A stretch of 64,000 nt of DNA from a virus, in the IMG/VR virus record IMGVR_UViG_3300020421_002402, positions 46,194 through 110,193 of that record. One strand, given 5' to 3'. The translations under genes and the position numbers were made by a program. Shown here piece by piece: positions 31,446 through 39,776 of the stretch; position 1 is the first letter of the stretch, and every line of letters begins with the position of its first letter. Below the pieces are notes generated by a model. That model was not told the DNA's origin. It saw nothing but the letters and a program-made list of their open reading frames with translations, and made no database searches.

Positions 31446-32494
31446 AAAGAGATATTAAATTAGATTATTCAGATGTATTGTTACGACCTAAAAGAAGCAG
31501 ATTAGGAAGTAGAAAAAATGTTGAACTAAAAAGACAATATAAGTTCTTAAACAGTGGCAGAACATATGAAGGCATTCCAATTATAGCGGCTAACATGCAA
31601 GGTGTTGGCACATTTGGAATGGCAGAAGAACTTATTAAAGTACCAATGTTTACATGTTTAGATAAAAACTATCAACCTGCAGACATTTGGGATTGGCTCA
31701 GCAATCATGTACATAAGCCTGACTTATGTAGAAACATAGCAGTAACAACAGGTATTACAGATGTAGACATTGAACGTATTGATGCTACACTAAAACTATG
31801 CAGAAGTATAGACTATGTTTGTTTAGATGTTGCTAATGGTTATAGTGAACGTTTCTTAGACTATGTAGCACGTTTTAGAGAGAAGTATCCTAATATAGTT
31901 ATTATTGCAGGTAATGTTGTAACTGCTGACATAACAGAAGAACTATTACTAAAAGGAGCAGATATTGTTAAAGTTGGCATTGGGCCTGGTAGTGTTTGTA
32001 CTACTAGGATTAAGACTGGCGTTGGATATCCACAACTATCGGCTGTCATGGAATGTGCCGATGCCGCTCACGGTCTTGGTGGACACATCATTGCTGACGG
32101 CGGTTGTACTAGTCCTGGAGATGTAGCAAAGGCATTTGGTGCCGGTGCAGATTTTGTAATGCTAGGAGGAATGTTAGCAGGTACAAAAGAAGGTATTGGC
32201 TACGATGTTAGGGACGGTGGTAAAGTAGAATTTTTTGGTAGCAGTACCACAGTAGCACAGGAGGAACTAGGCGGTGTACAAGAACATAGAACAAGTGAAG
32301 GCAGAGTTGTTGAGATACCTTTTAAAGGTTCCGTTAATGATGTGGTCACAGACATTTTGGGAGGCTTGCGTAGTGCTTGTACTTATGTTGGTGCTGATAA
32401 GTTAAAGAACTTATCTAAATGCACAACGTTCGTACAGGTTAATGGAGGCAAAACTTATAATCCTATATACGAAGGATTTCAAGTTTCCGAATAG
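31436..32494 (+). CDS. guaC: GMP reductase (IMPDH/GMPR family)
   Basis: 352 residues, no CBS insert, so GMP reductase rather than [18 protein letters not shown] at the start, catalytic loop [11 protein letters not shown] (C188), DGGCTSPGD phosphate-binding strand, [10 protein letters not shown], and [13 protein letters not shown]. Converts GMP to IMP with NADPH, shifting purine pools. The N-terminal region AANMQGVG is intact. Unusual cargo for a T4-like phage. Confidence 0.92.
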   Translation: MQIERDIKLDYSDVLLRPKRSRLGSRKNVELKRQYKFLNSGRTYEGIPIIAANMQGVGTFGMAEELIKVPMFTCLDKNYQPADIWDWLSNHVHKPDLCRNIAVTTGITDVDIERIDATLKLCRSIDYVCLDVANGYSERFLDYVARFREKYPNIVIIAGNVVTADITEELLLKGADIVKVGIGPGSVCTTRIKTGVGYPQLSAVMECADAAHGLGGHIIADGGCTSPGDVAKAFGAGADFVMLGGMLAGTKEGIGYDVRDGGKVEFFGSSTTVAQEELGGVQEHRTSEGRVVEIPFKGSVNDVVTDILGGLRSACTYVGADKLKNLSKCTTFVQVNGGKTYNPIYEGFQVSE

Positions 32495-32499
32495 GTGTT

Positions 32500-32769
32500 A
32501 TGAGCGATAATGCACATAATGAAAGAATATATTACAATAGAGAAGGCATGATTATACCAGATAGCGAAAAAGCATGTCACATTATATGGGAACTAGAATT
32601 TGAAATGAAGAACCCACGTAATGATGGCTGGACAGGTTCAGATATGAAAAAACGATTATGGGACATTAAACATAAAGTTGATAAGGCTTTAGTAGATGCG
32701 CCAACATATACAGGCGAAGAACCATATGAAGATATATACTTAATGAACAGATTAAAAGGCAAAAATTAA
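32500..32769 (+). CDS. Small protein of unknown function
   Basis: 89 residues, helical and charged, with WTGSDMKKRLWDIKHKVDKAL. ATG follows a GTTATG with weak upstream signal; TAATG overlap downstream. Confidence 0.6.
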   Translation: MSDNAHNERIYYNREGMIIPDSEKACHIIWELEFEMKNPRNDGWTGSDMKKRLWDIKHKVDKALVDAPTYTGEEPYEDIYLMNRLKGKN

Positions 32770-33563
32770 TGAAATTAGGCATCATAGGAAAAGGCTTTGT
32801 AGGCTCAGCAGTTGCTAATGGCTTTGACCGTGATGTTGAACAGTTTGTGGTGGACCCACAATTCTCAGACAACACACTAGAACAACTTGTCAAATTTGGG
32901 CCACCACTCCTTTTTATTTGTGTACCTACACCTATAGCAGATGACGGTAGTTGCGACACAACTATTGCAAAAAACGTACTTACTGAGCTTCATAGACTTC
33001 AATACAAGGGTGTTTGTGTTATAAAGAGTACTATTATACCAGACTATTTGCATGAGTTTAAAAGAGATTTTGACCTTAAAATAGTCTATAATCCAGAGTT
33101 TTTAACAGAATCAAATGCAAACGATGACTTTAAAAACCCTCCATTTCAAGTGTTTGGCGGTAAGTGGAAAGACTGTGAAGTAGTTGAAAAAGCATATTTA
33201 AGACATAGTTCTGTTAAGATAGTACCTACGTTTAAAGTAGATTTAACTACCGCAAGTTTATTGAAATACACTATAAACAGTTGGTTAGCAACTAAAGTAA
33301 CATTCTTTAATGAATTAAAGTCTTTACATGATTTAGGTAGTAGTATGGTAAGTTGGGAACAATTCACAGACATGTTAAGCAGAGATGAACGTATAGGTAA
33401 AACACACATGCAAGTACCCGGACCAGATGGTAAAGAAGGTTTTGGTGGACATTGTTTCCCTAAAGACACAGAAGCATTATTAAATTATGCTGGTAAAAAG
33501 AACATTAAAATGAGTGTATTGCGTAAAGCAGTACATACCAATAAAAAAATTAGAGATAATTAA
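32769..33563 (+). CDS. UDP-glucose/GDP-mannose dehydrogenase-family enzyme, compact
   Basis: 264 residues. KLGIIGKGFVGSAVANGF (NAD-binding), FICVPTPIADDGSCD, VIKSTIIP, YNPEFLTESNA, and catalytic C229 in GFGGHCFPKDT. All the motifs are there but the usual C-terminal domain (about 130 residues) is absent, so the enzyme is a short variant. Oxidises a nucleotide sugar to the uronate. Last gene of the run; spacer follows. Confidence 0.85.
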   Translation: MKLGIIGKGFVGSAVANGFDRDVEQFVVDPQFSDNTLEQLVKFGPPLLFICVPTPIADDGSCDTTIAKNVLTELHRLQYKGVCVIKSTIIPDYLHEFKRDFDLKIVYNPEFLTESNANDDFKNPPFQVFGGKWKDCEVVEKAYLRHSSVKIVPTFKVDLTTASLLKYTINSWLATKVTFFNELKSLHDLGSSMVSWEQFTDMLSRDERIGKTHMQVPGPDGKEGFGGHCFPKDTEALLNYAGKKNIKMSVLRKAVHTNKKIRDN

Positions 33564-33637
33564 CAAATAATTTCACACTAATTAAGTAATTTCGGAGAAA
33601 TTATTTAATCTATATCTTTAAATTTTCCTTAATTTTT

Positions 33638-33645
33638 ACTAAATA
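33638..33645 (+). promoter_or_regulatory. Late-type motif ACTAAATA
   Basis: About 77 nt before the gene at 33723; a variant octamer. Confidence 0.4.
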
Positions 33646-33722
33646 CTAGTAACAAAGTAATTTAGAGTTAATAAAAAATGTAGTATTAACCTGATTACAC
33701 TTAGAAATTAAGGAGTCATAAA

Positions 33723-34091
33723 ATGGCACAAACTCAAAATACAGGAGCCGCAGTTGCTCCAGGTCACGTAGGTGGTAAAGTAATCGCTGGAATCCAAATA
33801 GATTTCGGTGCTGACGTTTCAGCAAAATTGGCTGTTGATGGAGCCGTAGACGCAACATTAAAAGCAATCATGAACGAAGGCTTAACAGCATTCGCAATTG
33901 GTACAGTTGATGCAACAGGTGGAACAGGACAAGGACTTAAAGTTCTTTTCGAAGGTGAACACGGAACAGATACATATGATGGATCTAACAGTGAATCACT
34001 AGCGGCTCACTTGGAAGACGTTGTACAAGCATTAGGCACAGTTGACGGAGTCAACCTAGCAAGTGCGGCAATTACAGCATTTGACCTATAA
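33723..34091 (+). CDS. Ala/Gly-rich protein in a stand-alone expression unit
   Basis: 122 residues, low in charge, rich in A/G/T/V; no Cys or Trp, and ends in phenylalanine-asp-leu. Perfect AAGGAG site, a late-type motif upstream and a 12-bp terminator downstream mark a monocistronic, probably highly expressed gene. Composition suits a virion protein (decoration, tube or internal), but no family is recognised. Confidence 0.7.
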   Translation: MAQTQNTGAAVAPGHVGGKVIAGIQIDFGADVSAKLAVDGAVDATLKAIMNEGLTAFAIGTVDATGGTGQGLKVLFEGEHGTDTYDGSNSESLAAHLEDVVQALGTVDGVNLASAAITAFDL

Positions 34092-34111
34092 GCCTTAAAA
34101 CTTATAAACTT

Positions 34112-34142
34112 AAGAAAGGTACCAAACGGTACCTTTCTTTTT
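34112..34142 (+). terminator. Very strong terminator
   Basis: AAGAAAGGTACC-aaac-GGTACCTTTCTT, a perfect 12-bp stem, followed by Ts. Confidence 0.92.
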
Positions 34143-34152
34143 GAGTGAATTA

Positions 34153-34160
34153 AGTAAATA
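34153..34160 (+). promoter_or_regulatory. Late-type motif near start codon
   Basis: AGTAAATA, 6 nt, ATG at 34167; one base longer than the other leaderless late arrangements. Confidence 0.45.
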
Positions 34161-34166
34161 GTAATT

Positions 34167-35012
34167 ATGAAATATGTTATTACAGGACATACAAGAGGCA
34201 TAGGCAAAAAATGTGCAGACTTATTTACTGCTGATGGACATGAAGTAATTGGTTTCAGTCGTGAAAATGGTTACGATATCAGAGATCCTGAACAAAGAAA
34301 ACAAATATTGGAACAATCGGTAGATGCAGACGTTTTTATAAACAATGCCGCTGGATATTTTTTAGCAAAAAGAAGTGAAGTTCCAGAAAAACAAAGAGAA
34401 GATTACAATGCTGTTTGGGACGATGAAGGATATTTCCCACAAACTAGAATGTTTATGGAAATATGGAAACAGTTTTATAATCAAAAGAAAACAATAGTAA
34501 ATGTTAATAGTGCTATAAAATATAGTTCAGTAAATGCTTCAGCAAAAATCATAGTCACAGAACCACGTGAGATTCCTTTTCTTGTAACAGATGAAACTGT
34601 TTGGTCAGATATGCCTGCCATTGAAGCAAATCAAATTTATTTTAAAAGCAAAGAGCAACTCTTTGCCGTAGCATCAAATCTTGTAGGATTTGGCAACGCC
34701 GGTGGTGCTAAGAAGATAAGCAAAACTCAATTCGTTATAGATGCAAACGACAAAGAACACGAAATGGCAAACCTTATGTGTAGGTGTATAAATATTAATC
34801 CAGGTTGGGTAGATACTGAAATGTTTCCTCATTTTGCAAATGGCAGGAAACTACAACCAGAAGATATTGCAGAATTGATTAAATGGTCAATCAATATGCC
34901 TAAGAATATAGAAGTATTTGATTTAAGTGTGCGTAAAAAATTAAGCAATAAAGAGATAGGTTTAAGTTCAAAGGGTAAAGATTTTACCAGTATTCCGCCA
35001 ATTAAGGCTTAG
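34167..35012 (+). CDS. Short-chain dehydrogenase/reductase-like, copy 2
   Basis: 281 residues. TGHTRGIGKKCADLF and HEVIGFS match the opening of the SDR at 27256, so the two are paralogues. FINNAAGYF, VNVNSAIKYS, YFKSKEQLF (Y-x-x-x-K) and NINPGWVDTEMF complete the fold. It has a long middle insertion (about 130-200) and a basic tail. Substrate unknown. Confidence 0.82.
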   Translation: MKYVITGHTRGIGKKCADLFTADGHEVIGFSRENGYDIRDPEQRKQILEQSVDADVFINNAAGYFLAKRSEVPEKQREDYNAVWDDEGYFPQTRMFMEIWKQFYNQKKTIVNVNSAIKYSSVNASAKIIVTEPREIPFLVTDETVWSDMPAIEANQIYFKSKEQLFAVASNLVGFGNAGGAKKISKTQFVIDANDKEHEMANLMCRCININPGWVDTEMFPHFANGRKLQPEDIAELIKWSINMPKNIEVFDLSVRKKLSNKEIGLSSKGKDFTSIPPIKA

Positions 35013-35023
35013 GATTTTTAGAT

Positions 35024-35542
35024 ATGTGGAAGAAGTTATTTTGGTACCTAGCAAAACGAAGAGGAACTGAAACATTAACAAATATATACACTGGGCAAGA
35101 GTATATGCACAGAGTATTTTTAGGTAGACAAATTTTTCAACAAGGAATTGCTGGAAAGTATGGTGCTGGTAGAGTTTGTTTTAACTTAATACTTGGTAGT
35201 GATTTACCTGTAGAACATAATCACCCCTGGGGATATTTTACACTCATACTGTCGGGAGGATACTATGAGGTAAGAGGAGAGGAGAGAAAGTGGAGAGGTC
35301 CAGGCTGGTTTGCTTGGCGTTCACACAATGACTTCCATAGAGTTGAAATACCAGATGGTGGATATGCTATGACACTTTTTATTAAAGGACCTCATGGCAA
35401 AATGGGTTCTTTCTTTTTAGATGAAGGGAAACCTGTAAAAGATTTAAAGTTTTGGTTAAGAAGGAAAATTAGCCGAGACACAATTGGAGCGATGATAAAA
35501 ATTAAGTCGCCCGAGGAGATACAACGTGAACATGAAGGATAA
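35024..35542 (+). CDS. Cupin-like protein, paralogue of the one at 8.8 kb
   Basis: 172 residues with VEHNHPWGYFTLILSGGYY and DFHRVEIPDGG; same layout as the cupin at 8755. A basic, W-rich N-terminus (MWKKLFWYLAKRR) may be membrane-adjacent. Overlaps nadE by 17 nt. Function unknown. Confidence 0.7.
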   Translation: MWKKLFWYLAKRRGTETLTNIYTGQEYMHRVFLGRQIFQQGIAGKYGAGRVCFNLILGSDLPVEHNHPWGYFTLILSGGYYEVRGEERKWRGPGWFAWRSHNDFHRVEIPDGGYAMTLFIKGPHGKMGSFFLDEGKPVKDLKFWLRRKISRDTIGAMIKIKSPEEIQREHEG

Positions 35543-36485
35543 AATATTAGACATAACTCCAGGGATGGAAGAAGAAGTTGATAGTTGGTTTTTAGAAAAA
35601 CTTGAAACACAAATCAACAATGGTCTTTATCCAAATGAAGGTGAATTAGCCGCAATAAAACAAAGCATAGTAGATGACCTATCTGCATACTCTAATAAAC
35701 ATCGAATAGAAGATGTTGTTGTAGGAATGAGTGGGGGTGTTGATAGTGCCTTAACTGCCGCATTGTTTAAAGAAGCAGGCTGGACAGTACATGGTGTAGT
35801 AATGCCTATACATCAAAATCAAGAAGAAACTGATAGAGGATTAGAAAACGTAGAAGCACTTGGATTAGAATTACATAATTATGATTTAAGTGAACAGTTT
35901 GACAGTATGCAACAGTTTATATTCAGTAAAGACGAATTAGAATCAAATACATATCGTGTACAACAAAGACAAGGTAACATTAGAGCAAGACTTAGAATGA
36001 TTACTTTGTATAATCTTGCACATAAAGAAATGGGTATGGTAGGTAGTACTGACAACTTTAGTGAACTAGCCGCAGGGTTTTGGACACTACATGGTGATGT
36101 AGGTGATGTTGCACCTATTCAATCTTTAAACAAAAGTTGGGAAGTTCCTATGTTAGCAAAGATGTTAGGTGTACCACAAGCAACAGTAGAAGCAGTTCCA
36201 ACTGACGGTTTAGGCATATCAAAAAGTGATGCAGACCAACTAGGAATGAGTTACTTAGAGTTTGATATTGCTCTTTTTGAACTGTTATCTTTACCAAGAT
36301 TAGATAAAAATACTATAGAAATATACATAAATAGTATTACGGATTTAAAAGTCAATAAAAAATTAACACTTGTTGCTAATAGAGTTGCAAGTACGACTTT
36401 TAAAAGATTTAACCCTTACAACTTAAATCACCCAATATTTGGAAACAGATTTAAGTTGTTAGAAACATTAGACAGGAGTTTATAA
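35526..36485 (+). CDS. nadE: NAD synthetase (NadE)
   Basis: 319 residues. PP-loop SGGVDSALTAALF (about 69-81), GNIRARLRMITLYNLA, and STDNFSELAAGFWTLHGDVGD (the GTDN ... G-D block), full set for ammonia-dependent NAD synthetase. Makes NAD from deamido-NAD and ammonia. GTG at 35526 is preferred (AGGAG 9 nt upstream) over ATG at 35532. A longer C-terminus than the usual enzyme (about 275). NAD supply would support the several dehydrogenases encoded here. Confidence 0.9.
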   Translation: MNMKDKILDITPGMEEEVDSWFLEKLETQINNGLYPNEGELAAIKQSIVDDLSAYSNKHRIEDVVVGMSGGVDSALTAALFKEAGWTVHGVVMPIHQNQEETDRGLENVEALGLELHNYDLSEQFDSMQQFIFSKDELESNTYRVQQRQGNIRARLRMITLYNLAHKEMGMVGSTDNFSELAAGFWTLHGDVGDVAPIQSLNKSWEVPMLAKMLGVPQATVEAVPTDGLGISKSDADQLGMSYLEFDIALFELLSLPRLDKNTIEIYINSITDLKVNKKLTLVANRVASTTFKRFNPYNLNHPIFGNRFKLLETLDRSL

Positions 36486-36486
36486 A

Positions 36487-36732
36487 ATGGGATTTTTCGA
36501 ATGGATAATCAGTTTTTTTAAGTCTGAAGAGCCTAAAGCAGTTGAACCTGTAAAGGCAAAAGCGAAAGCACCAGCGGCTCAACCTGCATCTGAGAAAGTG
36601 ACTAAGGCAAGTTTGTCAAAACTTACTAAAGCACAAATCGAAGAGAAGGGAAGAGAGTTTGGCGTTGAAGTTGATAGACGTAAAAAGAAAGACGACATAG
36701 TGGCTGAAGTACTAAAAGCATCAAAGAAATAA
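36487..36732 (+). CDS. Small protein with a SAP/HeH-like C-terminal motif
   Basis: 81 residues: an amphipathic N-terminus (MGFFEWIISFFKSEE), an A/K/P linker, then KLTKAQIEEKGREFGVEVDRRKKKDDIVAEVLKA, a helix-extension-helix fold of the SAP/Rho-N type that binds nucleic acid. Membrane-tethered DNA binding is possible (inference). Confidence 0.65.
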   Translation: MGFFEWIISFFKSEEPKAVEPVKAKAKAPAAQPASEKVTKASLSKLTKAQIEEKGREFGVEVDRRKKKDDIVAEVLKASKK

Positions 36733-36781
36733 TCATTTCGATTCAAAAGTACCACAAAACTTAACACTTGTTTTAACTTCT

Positions 36782-36789
36782 GATAAATA
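36782..36789 (+). promoter_or_regulatory. Late-type promoter GATAAATA
   Basis: Begins a 180-nt leader ahead of the gene at 36970. Confidence 0.55.
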
Positions 36790-36969
36790 AGGTTGGAAGT
36801 TAAAGCAATCCGACTTCCACAACAGAGGGTTGGCAACTGTCGGTGAGTTTTGTAGTATAAAATTCACAATACGAAGTTGATAAAAGTTGAGGAACTTTTA
36901 CCCCTGAGCATTGTCCGTAAGGAAATGTGAACTGGAGTGCTATTAAATATAGACTACAGGAGTTCTAAG
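36790..36969 (+). other. Long, structured leader or small RNA
   Basis: Contains GGAAGT-12 nt-ACTTCC (36794-36817) and AAAAGTT-gagg-AACTTTT (about 36882-36899), then an ACAGGAG ribosome site for the next gene. No tRNA features fit and I do not recognise a riboswitch class. Confidence 0.45.
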
Positions 36970-37149
36970 ATGAGCAGTTTAACACATACTGCGAAGTCAA
37001 TAATTCATGTTGCTAAAGACAGTTGGACTACTTTTAAAGAAAGGTACTGTCCCAGTGGGCAACTATGCAATGACATAGCCACATTGGGAAGTCTCGCCTT
37101 TATGGTGTGGTTCATGTATGTAGCAATGGAACCAATTCTTCGCTTTTAA
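36970..37149 (+). CDS. Small membrane protein
   Basis: 59 residues from the ATG at 36970 (AGGAG upstream; the earlier in-frame start at 36937 has none). One helix near the C-terminus (LGSLAFMVWFMYVAM). CPSGQLC could form a disulfide or metal pair. Followed by a terminator. Confidence 0.65.
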   Translation: MSSLTHTAKSIIHVAKDSWTTFKERYCPSGQLCNDIATLGSLAFMVWFMYVAMEPILRF

Positions 37150-37194
37150 CAATTTAAAAATTTAAGAATTTTATATTCTCCCAAACAATTTTAT

Positions 37195-37223
37195 GAAGCA
37201 CTCTCCGGAGTGCTTCTTTTTTT
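37195..37223 (+). terminator. Strong terminator
   Basis: GAAGCACTC-tccg-GAGTGCTTC then seven Ts; 9-bp stem. Confidence 0.93.
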
Positions 37224-37227
37224 ATGG

Positions 37228-37256
37228 TTGACAACTATACTGTATTTGTGTATAAT
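37228..37256 (+). promoter_or_regulatory. Consensus promoter, leaderless spacing
   Basis: TTGACA (37228-37233), 17 nt, TATAAT (37251-37256), 6 nt, ATG at 37263. Confidence 0.85.
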
Positions 37257-37262
37257 ATACCT

Positions 37263-37454
37263 ATGAAACATCTAATTAAGTGGATGAAAATATCTGCATT
37301 TATTAATTTTTACCTATGTGTAATTATGACTTTAGTATTGATTGCATTAATGGTAGATATTGGATTAGACAGTTATTGGCATGGTAATGATTTTAAAACA
37401 AAACTACTTAATGAAGTAGAACAAATTGAATGCACGACAACAGGAAATTGCTAG
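37263..37454 (+). CDS. Small membrane protein
   Basis: 63 residues from the ATG at 37263, which sits 6 nt after the -10 box; an earlier in-frame ATG at 37224 lies inside the terminator/promoter and would be untranscribed. One helix (FINFYLCVIMTLVLIALMV). Confidence 0.7.
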   Translation: MKHLIKWMKISAFINFYLCVIMTLVLIALMVDIGLDSYWHGNDFKTKLLNEVEQIECTTTGNC

Positions 37455-37792
37455 TCAATAAAACAATCAATGAGTATGTACGTTCTGTACAAATTCAATT
37501 AGCAACAGTAATTGGTTTACATTGTTTAATTATTGGATACTTTTTTCCAATGTTTTTAGTAACAATTACTTTTGTTCCAGCAACCTTTTATATACTTTGG
37601 TGTTACATAGCATTAATTTATGAAGTAGAAGGCACTAATAGAGATAACTTAATCGCTTTAATAAATGCTTCGGAACATGAACCTACACGAAAACTTCTAT
37701 TGCAAGAGTTATGGTATGCTGACCTACATAGTTTGGGTGGCGTTACAGAAGATACAATAGACATGGCGACCTATGCCAATACACGAATATAG
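37430..37792 (+). CDS. Membrane protein of unknown function
   Basis: 120 residues, two helices (IQLATVIGLHCLIIGYFF, then MFLVTITFVPATFYILWCYIALI) and a cytoplasmic-type helical tail. Overlaps the upstream gene by 25 nt. Confidence 0.65.
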   Translation: MHDNRKLLVNKTINEYVRSVQIQLATVIGLHCLIIGYFFPMFLVTITFVPATFYILWCYIALIYEVEGTNRDNLIALINASEHEPTRKLLLQELWYADLHSLGGVTEDTIDMATYANTRI

Positions 37793-37810
37793 AATATAAA
37801 CAGTTATAAA

Positions 37811-37818
37811 GATAAATA
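37811..37818 (+). promoter_or_regulatory. Late-type promoter GATAAATA
   Basis: 46 nt before the lipoprotein start; a CAGGAG site lies between. Confidence 0.55.
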
Positions 37819-37864
37819 TTAGTGTTATATAGCAGATGGCTTATAACTTAAATCAGGAGAAGAT

Positions 37865-38146
37865 ATGAATAAACTTTATTCACTTCTTGCAATCCTTGGT
37901 TTAGTTTTCTTACCTTCATGTGCCTCAGTTGGAGCAGTTATAGAAGGTGGTAAAGATTTCACAACAGGTGTAATTGATGGATCTGTTAATGCGGTTGGAG
38001 GTATTACCCAAGCCGCTTTACAAGATGTATCTAGCATTACGGCAACGGCGGCAGAGGCGGCTGGTGGTGTAGTTGAAACTGTTCGTAGTGAAATTGATGA
38101 ACAAACCGATGAATTACAAGATACCACTCCGGAAAAAAAGGACTAA
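37865..38146 (+). CDS. Small lipoprotein
   Basis: 93 residues: lipoprotein signal with lipobox LPSC (Cys19), then an A/V/G-rich helical mature part and an acidic tail. No family recognised. Possible roles are superinfection immunity or an outer-membrane partner of a lysis protein. Confidence 0.75.
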   Translation: MNKLYSLLAILGLVFLPSCASVGAVIEGGKDFTTGVIDGSVNAVGGITQAALQDVSSITATAAEAAGGVVETVRSEIDEQTDELQDTTPEKKD

Positions 38147-38263
38147 GCCATTCACAACAGAATGGCATAGATGGTGATATAAAACTTTTGATTAAAGAAT
38201 TAAAAAGATATTGTAAAGCCAATCCTAAGGAGTGCTAATTATTAACATAATTACATAACTACA

Positions 38264-38294
38264 AAAAAGGGGGTCTAGTAAGGCCCCTTTTTTT
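38264..38294 (+). terminator. Strong terminator
   Basis: AAAAAGGGG (38264-38272) pairs with CCCCTTTTT (38284-38292), continuing into a T-run. Confidence 0.85.
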
Positions 38295-38305
38295 ATGGAC
38301 ATCTA

Positions 38306-38323
38306 GATAAATACTGCTATAAT
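38306..38323 (+). promoter_or_regulatory. Overlapping late-type and sigma70-type elements
   Basis: GATAAATA (38306-38313) overlaps a TGGACA-N16-TATAAT arrangement (38296-38323) upstream of the lipase gene. Confidence 0.5.
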
Positions 38324-38355
38324 AGATTGTCTATTATGATTATGTAGGAGTAATT

Positions 38356-39147
38356 ATGGGATGGTTAGCAGACTGTTCTGAGTCCGAACGTGCGGCAGTT
38401 TTAGCCAAGTTGGCGGGCAGAGCATATCTCAGTGAGCAAGAGTTAAAAGACGCTCAAAATCAAATAAAAATGAAACGTAAGAAAGCAGTTCTTGTTAAGT
38501 CTGGCGATGCTGAAGCATGGGTATTCTTTACAAGAGATGATGGTATTATTATTTCATGCAGAGGCACTGAACCTACTAAGTTTAGTGATATACTAGCAGA
38601 CCTTAAAACATATCCAGTAAGACATCCACGTAATGGTAGAGTACACAGAGGGTTTTATGATTACACTATGTTAGTGTTTCCTGAAATCTTAAAAACAGTA
38701 CAAGCAAACAGAAAGAAAGATGAAAACGTTTTTGTCGTTGGTCACAGTTTAGGTGGAGCAATGGCAGTTTTAGTAGCAGAGGCATTAACACACGAAGGTA
38801 TTCCAGTGAAGGAACTTAGAACCTACGGGCAACCAAGAGTTGGAAATAGACAGTTCCGTCAGCACCTAGAAGGTTGCGATATCGGTGCATACGTTCGTTA
38901 TGTTAATAACAATGACATAGTTCCTAAAGTACCACCTAGTTGGTTAATGTTTGTACATGGTGGTAAACTGATGTATATAAACCATTTTGGAAATATAAGG
39001 ATATTAAGTTTTTGGCAAAGGTTCAAAGACCAATGGAGAGGTTTTATATCTGCATTTAAAAGTTTCCAATTCTTTGATTTCGTATCGGATCATGGCATGC
39101 CTAAGTACATAAAGTACACTAGCAAGTTAGAACAAAACGATAAATAG
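38356..39147 (+). CDS. Class 3 lipase (alpha/beta hydrolase)
   Basis: 263 residues. Nucleophile elbow VVGHSLGGA (S131), IISCRGTEP, VHRGFYDY, TYGQPRVGN, NNNDIVPKVPP (candidate Asp) and YINHFGN (candidate His), the Lipase_3 order. No signal peptide. Could hydrolyse membrane lipids at lysis, or supply fatty acids to the FabF/ACP pair. Expressed from its own late-type promoter; unusual cargo for a phage. Confidence 0.88.
   Translation: MGWLADCSESERAAVLAKLAGRAYLSEQELKDAQNQIKMKRKKAVLVKSGDAEAWVFFTRDDGIIISCRGTEPTKFSDILADLKTYPVRHPRNGRVHRGFYDYTMLVFPEILKTVQANRKKDENVFVVGHSLGGAMAVLVAEALTHEGIPVKELRTYGQPRVGNRQFRQHLEGCDIGAYVRYVNNNDIVPKVPPSWLMFVHGGKLMYINHFGNIRILSFWQRFKDQWRGFISAFKSFQFFDFVSDHGMPKYIKYTSKLEQNDK
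39139..39146 (+). promoter_or_regulatory. Late-type promoter GATAAATA
   Basis: Overlaps the lipase stop; 22 nt before the next ATG with AGGAG between. Confidence 0.55.
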
Positions 39148-39168
39148 TATTTAACATAGGAGAACATT

Positions 39169-39333
39169 ATGTTAGATTATATAAAATCAAGAATTAAAGA
39201 AAGAACTAGTTGGGATGGTGGTGTTATCATTGCTGGCTCACTAGCAATTATATTGTTTGGTGGCATTGTTAAGATTGCGGCATGGGCCGGTTTAGCATAT
39301 GGCATCTGGACAATAGTTAAGAAAGAGGATTAA
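39169..39333 (+). CDS. Small membrane protein
   Basis: 54 residues with one Gly/Ala/Ile-rich membrane region (VIIAGSLAIILFGGIVKIAAWAG) and charged ends (IKERT ... VKKED). AGGAG lies before the ATG. A type common in T4-like marine phages. Confidence 0.7.
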   Translation: MLDYIKSRIKERTSWDGGVIIAGSLAIILFGGIVKIAAWAGLAYGIWTIVKKED

Positions 39334-39336
39334 TAA

Positions 39337-39771
39337 ATGTCAACTTTTGCACAAGAAAAAATGATGAGGGCTCATCTACTTTTAATACAAGAAGATGGTG
39401 ACTACGCAGATTACTTTTCTCAAGGAGAAAGTGGTATGTGGGCATTAACTAATGAAGCAGATAAAGATGCCGCACAGGCATTATTAGATGCCAAAGTTGC
39501 AAGTTTAGGTTCAAACACTATTTTAAAAGGACTAGGTCCTGAAAACAATGGTGGAGAAGGCCCAAGTGACTTTGATGATTATCAAGCAATACATTATGAT
39601 GATAGTGTAAGTGGTGCTGATTACAGAACATGGTTTTACAAAGAAGTAGACGGTTCTGCAAAATACTACAAAGCAGATAATGGTAATAGTGATTCAATAG
39701 TAGAAATAACTGAATCAAGTGAAATATCGACACTAATTACAGATAGTGGATTTGACCCAAGTCAACCATAA
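39337..39771 (+). CDS. Acidic protein of unknown function, probable virion part
   Basis: 144 residues, strongly acidic, with no family motif. Follows the membrane microprotein by 3 nt and precedes the glycine-rich gene by 5 nt. The position among late-type units suggests a structural role (inference). Confidence 0.6.
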   Translation: MSTFAQEKMMRAHLLLIQEDGDYADYFSQGESGMWALTNEADKDAAQALLDAKVASLGSNTILKGLGPENNGGEGPSDFDDYQAIHYDDSVSGADYRTWFYKEVDGSAKYYKADNGNSDSIVEITESSEISTLITDSGFDPSQP

Positions 39772-39776
39772 ACACA

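Noticed and set aside
36790-36960. tRNA or known riboswitch
   Set aside because: Hairpins do not form a cloverleaf and no T-arm consensus is present.
38147-38263. Short frame ending KRYCKANPKEC after the lipoprotein gene
   Set aside because: Only a TTG start giving about 16 residues and no ribosome site; not supportable.
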